DNA of 7,225 nt. It comes from Clostridia bacterium. GTDB taxonomy: Bacteria > Bacillota > Clostridia > SK-Y3 > JACMMQ01. The notes beneath the pieces were generated by a model that was not told where the DNA came from, searched no databases, and saw only the letters and a list, made by a program, of their open reading frames with translations. Positions 1 to 5,860 of this stretch are shown here, in pieces; within the stretch, counting starts at the first letter, position 1, and the number at the start of each line of letters is the position of its first letter. The position numbers and the translations under genes were made by a program. The DNA lies in assembly GCA_014378955.1 (NCBI GenBank), contig JACMMQ010000109.1, positions 1 to 7,225 of the forward strand, read 5' to 3'.

Positions 1-84
1 GCATTGCTTGACAATGGATTTGCCATTACATCGGAGAAATTTGAAGGAGAATGGGTGGCAGTGGCATGCCAACGAAAGGTGTGA
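1..84 (+). CDS. prmA: PrmA-like ribosomal protein L11 methyltransferase, C-terminal end only (5' truncated by window)
   Basis: An open frame enters from the window edge and stops with TGA at 82-84, leaving 27 residues that end in GFAITSEKFEGEW and VAVACQRKV. The pattern of a Gly-Phe strand, a short acidic turn, a Trp, a hydrophobic strand and a basic tail resembles the end of PrmA, the SAM-dependent methyltransferase that methylates ribosomal protein L11 in the cytoplasm. The following gene is rsmE, starting 9 bases later, and prmA-rsmE is a common gene order in Bacillota; that context carries much of the assignment. The catalytic core lies outside the window, so another methyltransferase cannot be excluded. 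Confidence 0.7.
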   Translation, partial: ALLDNGFAITSEKFEGEWVAVACQRKV

Positions 85-93
85 GTTGACAGA

Positions 94-831
94 ATGCACC
101 GTTTTTTTATAAAAAACAACAATATTTATGATAATTATGTAATTATTGAAGGCGAAGATGTAAATCATATCACAAAAAGCTTGAGATTATCGCAAAAAGA
201 TATTATAATAGTACTGGATGAATTTGGGAAAGCTTATACCGTGTCCATTCGCACATGCGAGAAGACGTCTGTCATTGCGGATATTGTGAGCTGTGAACGG
301 TCTAAAACCGAGCCGCCCATTGCGGTGACACTTTTTCAAGCGTTACCCAAAGCCGCAAAAATGGAATACATCATCCAAAAGACGACGGAATTAGGCATCG
401 AACGCATTGTACCTGTCAATACGAAGCGTACAGTGGTTAAAATTGAAGACAAGAAAAGCGAGCAAAAAAAGCTTGAGCGATGGCAAAAGGTCGCGCTCGA
501 GGCCGCCAAGCAATCGCACAGAGGGCTTGTGCCACAAATCGCTGAGTTGCTTCAATTTGAACAGGCAATCACGCAAGCAAAGGCGTTTGATTTGGTGTTA
601 TTTCCGTATGAGCTAGAAAGTGCAAACCGCTTGCAAACCGTTTTAGCCAACCAAGCACAAGCTAAAAGCATCGCAATATTTGTTGGTCCAGAGGGTGGTT
701 TTGATGCCACTGAGGTGGAGCTAGCATCGCAAATTGCACAGGTCATTACGCTAGGGCCGAGAATTTTACGCACAGAGACAGCAGGCGCCGCCCTATTAGC
801 GGTTTTAATGTACGCATTAGGAGATTGGTAA
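94..831 (+). CDS. rsmE: 16S rRNA (uracil1498-N3)-methyltransferase RsmE
   Basis: This cytoplasmic enzyme uses S-adenosylmethionine to methylate N3 of U1498 in the 30S decoding region. The 245-residue length is normal for the family. Residues 1-75 form the small N-terminal RNA-binding (PUA-like) domain, beginning MHRFFI. Residues 76-245 are the SPOUT (knotted) methyltransferase domain. Its family motifs are visible: LFQALPKAAKMEYIIQKTTE at 80-99, EAAKQSHR at 136-143, the cofactor-loop GPEGGF at 198-203 and LGPRILRTETA at 220-230. The ATG is preceded by AAAGGTG at 76-82, which overlaps the end of the prmA frame, so translation is probably coupled to prmA. No residue known to be essential appears to be missing. 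I consider the assignment secure. Confidence 0.96.
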   Translation: MHRFFIKNNNIYDNYVIIEGEDVNHITKSLRLSQKDIIIVLDEFGKAYTVSIRTCEKTSVIADIVSCERSKTEPPIAVTLFQALPKAAKMEYIIQKTTELGIERIVPVNTKRTVVKIEDKKSEQKKLERWQKVALEAAKQSHRGLVPQIAELLQFEQAITQAKAFDLVLFPYELESANRLQTVLANQAQAKSIAIFVGPEGGFDATEVELASQIAQVITLGPRILRTETAGAALLAVLMYALGDW

Positions 832-869
832 TAGCAATACAGCTTTGAATACTAAAGGAGAGATACATC

Positions 870-1301
870 TTGAACAACAAAAAGAAAAAACAAATCTTAT
901 CAAAAAAACAAGCAAACCATTCTACCCGTGACAGAATTTTAAACGATTTACTCATCGCAATGGCAGTGTCGATACTGGGGCTTGTTGGCTTGATGGCTGT
1001 ATTCAATAGTTATCAAAATGTACAAGGGATCATTTATAAAATGGGCAGTACACTCATGCTATCGCTCATTGGCGCTTTCGCGGTTTTGACATTAACAATG
1101 GCAATTTATAGCATCATGAAAAAACGTCCGATATATAAAATGTATTATCTCACCTATGCATTTTTTGCTGCGACACTTTCTTGTGTGCTTATCTTTTATT
1201 ATAATATTTATGCCGTGCAAATATTATTAGCGGTGATTGGTCTATATCTCCTATTTAGCATGGGATTTGCTGTGTATCAGTTGAATAAACACGATAAATA
1301 A
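870..1301 (+). CDS. Unrecognised four-helix membrane protein (143 aa)
   Basis: I do not recognise a family. The frame starts with TTG at 870, supported by AAAGGAG at 854-860 with nine bases of spacing, so the non-ATG start looks real. The product begins with a very basic tail (NNKKKKQILSKKQ) and then has four hydrophobic stretches at about residues 25-46, 58-82, 91-111 and 114-136. Basic loops (KKRP near 84-87 and the KHDK end) fit both termini in the cytoplasm. No catalytic motif or cysteine pair is apparent. It begins 38 bases after rsmE, has no obvious promoter of its own, and is followed by a strong terminator, so it is probably the last gene of the prmA-rsmE operon. A real gene is likely; its role is unknown. 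Confidence 0.8.
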   Translation: MNNKKKKQILSKKQANHSTRDRILNDLLIAMAVSILGLVGLMAVFNSYQNVQGIIYKMGSTLMLSLIGAFAVLTLTMAIYSIMKKRPIYKMYYLTYAFFAATLSCVLIFYYNIYAVQILLAVIGLYLLFSMGFAVYQLNKHDK

Positions 1302-1322
1302 TTTTAGATATTACGTATATTG

Positions 1323-1352
1323 AAAGCCCTATCATAATTGATAGGGCTTTTT
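1323..1352 (+). terminator. Rho-independent terminator of the prmA-rsmE operon
   Basis: A perfect 12-bp stem, AAAGCCCTATCA (1323-1334) with TGATAGGGCTTT (1339-1350), closes a TAAT loop and runs into T residues. It lies 21 bases after the stop codon of the membrane protein gene. The A-rich left arm means it could also act on the opposite strand. Confidence 0.9.
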
Positions 1353-1386
1353 CATATTATAAGAATTATTAGCTTTTTGCATTGAT

Positions 1387-1632
1387 GAAAACCTTTACTT
1401 TCTTTTTCTATCGCAAAAAGAAAGTAACAAAGAAAAATACTCTTTGAGTGTTTGGGTTTCGCCGTCTGCGGACGACGATAAGTGGCTCCGCCCCTTAAAC
1501 CCGCAATTTTTTGAAAAAAATTAAGTAAAATTTTAATTATAAAAACCCTAATTAAAGTTTTTGTCCCCTTTTTTCAAAAAGGTTTGCAGGCATAGCCTGC
1601 AGGGGCGTGGGCAGCGCCCACTTCGTTCTATG
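1387..1632 (+). repeat. Structured intergenic repeat, copy 1 (246 bp)
   Basis: This stretch aligns end to end with 4921-5167. The left block (1387-1477) has three differences from copy 2, the right block (1554-1632) also has three, and the middle is divergent. It is a row of hairpins: TTACTTTCTTTTT/AAAAAGAAAGTAA (1395-1427), CAAAGA/TCTTTG (1428-1446), CGTC/GACG (1463-1474), a short stem at 1479-1497, an A/T stem at 1505-1522, a 13-bp AT stem at 1527-1561, CCTTTTT/AAAAAGG (1567-1582), TGCAGGC/GCCTGCA (1585-1601) and GTGGGC/GCCCAC (1607-1621). There are no matching terminal inverted repeats, no clear target duplication and no conserved reading frame. It ends 28 bases before the mntR start, so any dedicated mntR promoter must lie largely inside it. 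It could be a non-autonomous mobile repeat or a structured RNA. Confidence 0.88.
1511..1540 (+). promoter_or_regulatory. Possible mntR promoter inside repeat copy 1
   Basis: TTGAAA at 1511-1516 is followed after 18 bases by AATTAT at 1535-1540, a fair but not strong sigma-A match in an AT-rich stretch. It is proposed mainly because only 28 bases separate the repeat from mntR and a terminator lies upstream of the repeat. The A/T richness makes chance matches likely. Confidence 0.25.
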
Positions 1633-1660
1633 AATAAAAATAAGCAAGGAAGTGCCATTA

Positions 1661-2131
1661 ATGGATGAAATCAAAAAATTTCACACAGTGAGAGGGTATC
1701 AGCTTTTAGAGCAAAATAAAACACAGCTCACCTCAGGCATGGAGGATTATTTAGAGATGATTTATAGGCATGTGCAAGGGGAGGGGTACATACGCATCAA
1801 CACCTTATCGGAGCTTTTAAATGTACAAGCTTCTTCTGCATCGAAAATGGTACAGAAATTAAATGCCTTGGGATTGTTGCATTATCAAAAATACGGCATT
1901 ATCTTTTTGACCGAAAGCGGTATGCAAATCGGGGCGTTTTTATTAAGCAGACATCATGTTGTTGAAAAATTTTTGAAGCTGATAGGGGTAACCGATAGTA
2001 TTCTTTTTGAAACAGAGTTAATCGAGCATACCATTACGGTGGATACGCTGCAAAAATTAGACAAGCTCAATCGCTTTTTTCTAAAAAATCCAGATATACA
2101 GCTAAAATTCGAGGAATTTATCATAAATTAG
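1661..2131 (+). CDS. mntR: MntR/DtxR-family manganese-responsive transcriptional regulator
   Basis: This is a metal-sensing DNA-binding repressor that, with Mn2+ bound, would shut off metal uptake, most likely the mntH gene next to it. From the ATG at 1661 the protein has 156 residues. After an N-terminal extension of about 25 residues comes the winged helix (about 26-90) with recognition helix SSASKMVQKL at 58-67, then the dimerisation and metal-binding region. All six ligand positions of Bacillus subtilis MntR appear to be kept: D29, E32, H98, E119, E122 and H123. The in-frame GTG at 1652 is probably not the start, because it is embedded in the Shine-Dalgarno AGGAAG (1647-1652), which is spaced eight bases from the ATG. 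Iron as the true signal cannot be excluded, but the ligand set and the neighbour favour manganese. Confidence 0.88.
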   Translation: MDEIKKFHTVRGYQLLEQNKTQLTSGMEDYLEMIYRHVQGEGYIRINTLSELLNVQASSASKMVQKLNALGLLHYQKYGIIFLTESGMQIGAFLLSRHHVVEKFLKLIGVTDSILFETELIEHTITVDTLQKLDKLNRFFLKNPDIQLKFEEFIIN

Positions 2132-2158
2132 TCAAAAAAATCATCACACCCCTTTTTC

Positions 2159-2188
2159 TTTACTCATATTGTAGTGTAAGGAAACATT
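2159..2188 (+). promoter_or_regulatory. Candidate mntH promoter with overlapping MntR box
   Basis: TTTACT (2159-2164), 17 bases, then AAACAT (2182-2187) is a weak sigma-A-like pair in the only space available for a dedicated mntH promoter. The segment TGTAAGGAAACA (2175-2186) contains TAAGGAAAC, which resembles one half of the MntR operator I recall from Bacillus subtilis. It would lie over the -10, as expected for a repressor site. Both calls are tentative. Confidence 0.35.
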
Positions 2189-2189
2189 T

Positions 2190-2203
2190 TTAGCCATGGC
2201 TAA
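2190..2203. promoter_or_regulatory. Perfect 14-bp palindrome, candidate operator in the mntH leader
   Basis: TTAGCCATGGCTAA reads identically on both strands. After one mismatch on each side the symmetry continues for two more pairs. It sits just upstream of the mntH Shine-Dalgarno. Its TTAG/CTAA ends are reminiscent of operators bound by DtxR-family regulators such as the MntR encoded next door. It also creates an upstream in-frame ATG at 2196. Confidence 0.4.
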
Positions 2204-2219
2204 TAAAAGGGGTGTAAAG

Positions 2220-3497
2220 ATGGAAAAAAGTTTAACGCAAGCCGTTAGCGCAACAGTTGATGGAAATTGTTGTCAACGCATACAAATCCGTAGGTTTAAT
2301 AACCTACTTAAATATTTAGGGCCTGCCTTTATCGTGAGCGTTGCCTATATTGATCCAGGTAATTTTGCGGCGAATATCAGTGGCGGTTCCATTTTTGGCT
2401 ATAGCTTAATCTGGGTCATTTTGTGGAGCAATATCATGGCAATATTTTTGCAGACCATGTCTGCTAAGCTTGGCATCGCAACTGGGCACAACTTACCGCA
2501 AATGTGTGGAAAAGTGTTTTCAAAGCCTGTCAATTGGTGTTTTTGGGTGTTGGCTGAATTGGCTGCAATTGCAACAAATTTGGCGGAATTTCTAGGCGGA
2601 ACGCTCGGGCTTTATTTACTATTTCATATTCCTATGATTGTAGCAGGCGTGATCACCGTCCTGTTAACATTTGGCATTGTTTATGCTGGGAAATATGGAC
2701 AACGTGTGGTAGAGGTGGTTATTTCGTCACTCGTTGCGATGATTGCATTTGCCTTTTTAGCGGAGTTGGTTTTGGCAAAGCCAGACTTTGTGCAAGCGGG
2801 TATGCATACACTTATCCCATCACTGCCAAACGGTCAAGCGGTGTACATCGCTGTGGGCATGCTTGGTGCGACGGTGATGCCGCATGTCATTTATTTGCAT
2901 TCACAATTGGTGCTTGTGCGAAACCGTGATTTGTCCATTGCAGACAAGAAAAAGCATCTTAAGATGGAGAAAATTGATATAGGCATTGCGATGAACATTG
3001 CATTTTTGGTCAATGCGTCCATGGTACTGGTGTCTGCTGCGGTTTTTCATGCCAATGGTATTCAGGTAGAAACAATCGAACAAGCACATCAAACGTTAAC
3101 ACCATTGCTCGGTACGTTGTCAAGTGGTGCGTTTGGCTTTGCATTGCTCGCCTCGGGGCTTTCCTCGGCAACTGTAGGAACGATGGCAGGTCAAACCATC
3201 ATGCAAGGCTTTGTAGGGCTTAAGATATCCGATAACGTCACTCGCTTTGTCACGATGATTCCAGGACTAATTATTATTTTGATTGGCTTTAACCCGATGC
3301 AAGCCTTAATTATTAGCCAAGTCATTTTAAGCTTTATATTGCCAGTAGCCATCATACCAATGCTAATAATTTGTAACCGCAAAGAGCTCATGGGTGATTT
3401 TACCAACGGTCCTTTTGTTAACATCATCGGTTGGCTCATTACAGGCGTAATTACACTTTTTAATATGTTTTTAATAGGGCTTGTCTTGTTTAATTGA
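2220..3497 (+). CDS. mntH: NRAMP-family divalent metal (manganese) transporter MntH
   Basis: This is a multi-helix inner-membrane importer of Mn2+ and related metals. Its 425 residues include about 11 hydrophobic segments. TM1 carries the metal-binding DPGN at 45-48. TM6 carries A217 and M220 followed by P221-H222, the second half of the usual metal site. TM3 reads IATNLAEFLGG, with Asn120 where most NRAMPs have Asp, while Glu123 is kept. I chose the ATG at 2220 because AAAAGGGGTG (2205-2214) is well spaced for it; the in-frame ATG at 2196 has only AAGGA about 13 bases away and would add eight residues. The gene follows mntR by 88 bases and is probably repressed by it. No terminator is evident after the stop codon. 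Confidence 0.93.
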   Translation: MEKSLTQAVSATVDGNCCQRIQIRRFNNLLKYLGPAFIVSVAYIDPGNFAANISGGSIFGYSLIWVILWSNIMAIFLQTMSAKLGIATGHNLPQMCGKVFSKPVNWCFWVLAELAAIATNLAEFLGGTLGLYLLFHIPMIVAGVITVLLTFGIVYAGKYGQRVVEVVISSLVAMIAFAFLAELVLAKPDFVQAGMHTLIPSLPNGQAVYIAVGMLGATVMPHVIYLHSQLVLVRNRDLSIADKKKHLKMEKIDIGIAMNIAFLVNASMVLVSAAVFHANGIQVETIEQAHQTLTPLLGTLSSGAFGFALLASGLSSATVGTMAGQTIMQGFVGLKISDNVTRFVTMIPGLIIILIGFNPMQALIISQVILSFILPVAIIPMLIICNRKELMGDFTNGPFVNIIGWLITGVITLFNMFLIGLVLFN

Positions 3498-3552
3498 TGC
3501 AAATTCAGCATGTGATAGTTTTCGTGAAATTACGACATAAATGTAAAAATAT

Positions 3553-3581
3553 TTGCTATATGTTACAAATTCTGCTAGAAT
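3553..3581 (+). promoter_or_regulatory. Sigma-A promoter for the diguanylate cyclase gene
   Basis: TTGCTA (3553-3558), exactly 17 bases, then TAGAAT (3576-3581). The -10 is preceded by TGC, giving an extended -10. Transcription should start near 3588, leaving a leader of about 40 bases, too short for a c-di-GMP riboswitch. Confidence 0.75.
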
Positions 3582-3629
3582 AGATGTAGGCATGATACAC
3601 ACTCTTTAGAAGTGAGAGGTCAATGACTG

Positions 3630-4874
3630 ATGACAAATTTCAGACAGCTGTGGGATCGCATTTTTGTTTCTGTTCCAAATAAATTTAAAGATCAATATTT
3701 AGAAAAAATGTACCTAAATACTGCAAATAGACTAAAGCTAATTTCTATTTTCTTTATATTTCCGCAGGTTTTTATGCTGTTTGTTACATCTATGAAATCT
3801 CAAAATTGGATTGAGTGGCAGGTCATAAGCGCATACAAAGCCATGTACATGGTCATGCTGCTTGCACTCATGGTGTACATTCTATTTGCTTTAATCATTC
3901 AACGCACAAAAGTTAAAAATGTGCCACTCATACGCCTTGTCATTGTGAGCGATGCAACACTGCTCCTTTTGTGGGATGTGGCGATGACGTTAATGGAGCA
4001 AAATTCATATGGGCAAATTATTTCGTACGTGAGTGGGGTTATATTTGTCGCATTGGCGGTTTTTGTAGAACCAATCATTATGTTGTTTATATTGGCAGTG
4101 ATGCAAGGGACTTTTATGATAGCACTGCCGTATTTTCAGCCTTCGAACAGTATTGCATCCTCACACATTTTAAATACAACCATTGCGGTCATTGGGGCAT
4201 GGTTAATCAGTCGGGTGTTCTTTAAGCATCAATTAAGGGATTTTCAACATTGCCTGGTGATTAAGGAAAAAAATGAATTGCTTAGCAAAAATATGTTGCA
4301 GCTAGAGCAATTGAATGACCGGTTACATGAGGCAAATAGTACGCTTGAGGAATTGTCCTATCGGGATGAACTATCAGGGCTATCTAATGTACGTTATTTT
4401 AGAAAGGTACTAGAAACAGAGTGGGAACGTGCTATTTTACATAAGCTCCCGATGACGCTTTTGATGCTGGATATTGATTTTTTTAAGCGCTACAATGATA
4501 ACTATGGGCATTTGAGCGGAGATGCATGCATCCGCATGATTGCCAATGCATTGACAATGTGTATCGATCAATCGGTGGATGTGTTCGCACGCTATGGGGG
4601 GGAAGAGTTTGTTATTCTTTTACCCAACAAGACATCGGAAGAGGGCAAAAGAGTGGCAAATATTGTACGACAAAGGATTGATGATTTGAAAATCACACAT
4701 GAGCATTCACTGATTTCCAATCATGTCACCATTAGCATAGGCATGTCAACCATTACCCCAACCAAGGAAAACGCTGTTGAACAGTTTATTGGTGTTGTTG
4801 ATAAAGCACTTTATAAGGCAAAGGCGGCAGGTAGAAATAAGGTTGCATTTTTAACGTACAACGAAAATAATTAA
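3630..4874 (+). CDS. Membrane-anchored diguanylate cyclase (GGDEF domain)
   Basis: This enzyme makes c-di-GMP from two GTP at the membrane. Residues 36-200 contain about six hydrophobic helices forming an unrecognised sensor region; residues 205-243 form a Leu-rich coiled-coil linker; residues 244-410 are a complete GGDEF domain. Visible motifs are YRDELSGLSN (244-253), the metal and substrate segment DIDFFKRYNDNYGHLSGD (281-298) and the signature RYGGEEF (321-327), an active-type GGEEF. The position of the inhibitory RxxD site reads QSVD (314-317), so the key Arg is missing and product feedback is probably weak. There is no EAL or HD-GYP domain. GAGAGG (3614-3619) supports the ATG. The gene has its own promoter and terminator, so it is a single-gene unit. 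Confidence 0.94.
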   Translation: MTNFRQLWDRIFVSVPNKFKDQYLEKMYLNTANRLKLISIFFIFPQVFMLFVTSMKSQNWIEWQVISAYKAMYMVMLLALMVYILFALIIQRTKVKNVPLIRLVIVSDATLLLLWDVAMTLMEQNSYGQIISYVSGVIFVALAVFVEPIIMLFILAVMQGTFMIALPYFQPSNSIASSHILNTTIAVIGAWLISRVFFKHQLRDFQHCLVIKEKNELLSKNMLQLEQLNDRLHEANSTLEELSYRDELSGLSNVRYFRKVLETEWERAILHKLPMTLLMLDIDFFKRYNDNYGHLSGDACIRMIANALTMCIDQSVDVFARYGGEEFVILLPNKTSEEGKRVANIVRQRIDDLKITHEHSLISNHVTISIGMSTITPTKENAVEQFIGVVDKALYKAKAAGRNKVAFLTYNENN

Positions 4875-4879
4875 ACCTA

Positions 4880-4914
4880 AAAAGGACTTTTCTAAATTAG
4901 AAAGGTCCTTTTTT
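4880..4914 (+). terminator. Strong, probably bidirectional terminator after the diguanylate cyclase gene
   Basis: AAAAGGACTTTTCTAA (4880-4895) pairs with TTAGAAAGGTCCTTTT (4897-4912), with a single G-T pair, followed by more T residues. The inner pairs must open to make a loop. The left arm is preceded by A residues, so on the minus strand the same hairpin ends in a T run and could stop lexA transcripts that cross the repeat. Confidence 0.9.
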
Positions 4915-4920
4915 GTATTA

Positions 4921-5167
4921 GAAAACCTTACTTTCTTTTTCTATCGTAAAAAGAAAGTAACAAAGAAAAATACTCTTTGAGTGTTTGGTTTTCGCCGTCT
5001 GCGGACGACGCCAATGGACGCTGTCCCTTGACCCTGCAATTTTTTGAAAAAAATTGATTAAAACTTTGATACTTAAATTTATCACATTAAAGTTTTTGTC
5101 CCCTTTTTTCAAAAAGGTTTGCAGGCATAGCCTGCAGGGGTGTGGGCAGCGCCCACGTCGTTCCATG
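4921..5167 (+). repeat. Structured intergenic repeat, copy 2 (247 bp)
   Basis: This is the second copy of the element at 1387-1632, in the same orientation. It begins six bases after a terminator and ends five bases before the lexA stop codon. The same hairpins are present: TTACTTTCTTTTT/AAAAAGAAAGTAA (4928-4960), a short stem at 5012-5030, an 11-bp AT stem at 5060-5096, TGCAGGC/GCCTGCA (5120-5136) and GTGGGC/GCCCAC (5142-5156). In the lexA direction the 5120-5136 hairpin is followed by AAACC and five T residues, so it might help end lexA transcripts. A minus-strand frame of 82 codons spans this copy, but copy 1 loses both its start and its reading frame. Confidence 0.88.
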
Positions 5168-5172
5168 CTCCG

Positions 5173-5793
5173 TTAAAACATGCGGAACAGTCCAACTACT
5201 TTGCCTAGAATACTCACTTCGTTGACGATGATAGGGGCAAGCGCAGTATTTTCGGGCTGCAACCTGAAATGCCCTTTTTCTTTATAAAATGTTTTACAGG
5301 TGGCTTCATCCTCAATGAGCGCAATGACGATGTCGCCATTATTTGCAACGTTCTGTTTTTTTACAATCACCAAATCACCATCATATATACCCACCTCAAT
5401 CATGCTTTCACCTGAAATTTTAAGCATAAACAATTCATGATTGCCTGCAAGCTCAACGGGAAGGGGAAAGGTGTCCTCGATATTTTCGACTGCTAAAATA
5501 GGTTGTCCAGCGGTAACCGTACCGAGAATAGGGATATGCACCAATTCCCTTTGTGGCGTGCTGAAATTCTCTTGCCCACTGTGAATGACACGCAACGTGC
5601 GCGTTTTGGCATCGTCCTTAGACAAAAGCCCGTCTTTCTTTAAGCTTTCTAAATAGGCATGTACGGTCGAGGTTGAGTTGATACCCACGGCTGCACATAT
5701 TTCACGCACAGAAGGGGGATACCCCTTTTCAATAAATTGTTTTTCAATATAATCAAGTATTTTCTGTTTCTTTTCAGGATCTTTTCTTTGCAT
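5173..5793 (-). CDS. lexA: LexA, SOS-response repressor
   Basis: LexA represses DNA-damage genes and cleaves itself when stimulated by RecA filaments. The 206 residues are of typical length. Residues 1-70 are the winged-helix DNA-binding domain, with GYPPSVREICAAVGINSTST at 24-43 covering the recognition helix. Residues 85-206 are the S24-type self-cleavage domain. The scissile Ala95-Gly96 lies in TVTAGQP, the nucleophile Ser130 in SGESMIEVG, and the general base Lys167 in DEATCKTF; all are intact, so the protein should be inducible. GGAG lies 11 bases before the ATG, a rather loose spacing, but the N-terminus aligns well with other LexA proteins. It is divergent from the nucleotidyltransferase gene and convergent with the diguanylate cyclase gene. 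Confidence 0.96.
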   Translation of the reverse strand: MQRKDPEKKQKILDYIEKQFIEKGYPPSVREICAAVGINSTSTVHAYLESLKKDGLLSKDDAKTRTLRVIHSGQENFSTPQRELVHIPILGTVTAGQPILAVENIEDTFPLPVELAGNHELFMLKISGESMIEVGIYDGDLVIVKKQNVANNGDIVIALIEDEATCKTFYKEKGHFRLQPENTALAPIIVNEVSILGKVVGLFRMF

Positions 5794-5831
5794 GACTCAC
5801 ACCACTCCACTTTCGTTCTGATTTTTACCTT

Positions 5832-5860
5832 ATTATAGCATGTTTTGCACATAAACACAA
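5832..5860 (-). promoter_or_regulatory. lexA promoter
   Basis: On the minus strand TTGTGT (plus 5855-5860), 17 bases, then a perfect TATAAT (plus 5832-5837) preceded by TGC, an extended -10. The predicted start is near 5825, giving a leader of about 30 bases before the lexA ATG. Confidence 0.72.

Larger units (their letters stand above)
2146..2215 (+). promoter_or_regulatory. Inverted repeat able to mask the mntH ribosome binding site
   Basis: ACACCCCTTTT (2146-2156) is the exact reverse complement of AAAAGGGGTGT (2205-2215), which contains the mntH Shine-Dalgarno GGGG. In an RNA starting upstream of 2146, for example read-through from mntR, the 11-bp stem would cover the ribosome binding site. 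An RNA starting between the arms would leave it free. The pairing is seen directly; the regulatory effect is inferred. Confidence 0.5.

Noticed and set aside
1387..1632. Insertion sequence or CRISPR interpretation of the repeat
   Set aside because: There is no transposase, no terminal inverted repeats or target duplication, and no regular short repeats with spacers.
1652..1660. GTG at 1652 as the mntR start
   Set aside because: The GTG overlaps the AGGAAG Shine-Dalgarno, which is ideally spaced for the ATG at 1661.
2196..2219. ATG at 2196 as the mntH start
   Set aside because: It lies in the palindrome, and its only upstream AAGGA is about 13 bases away. The ATG at 2220 has a strong, well-spaced AAAAGGGGTG. 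The earlier start remains possible.
3498..3552. Terminator or c-di-GMP riboswitch between mntH and the diguanylate cyclase gene
   Set aside because: Only a tiny TCGT/ACGA stem without a T run is present, and the predicted leader of the next gene is about 40 bases, too short for an aptamer.
4918..5166. Minus-strand open frame of 82 codons across repeat copy 2
   Set aside because: In copy 1 the equivalent start is ATA and the frame hits TAG soon after the conserved right block. The conserved signal is hairpin structure, not codons.
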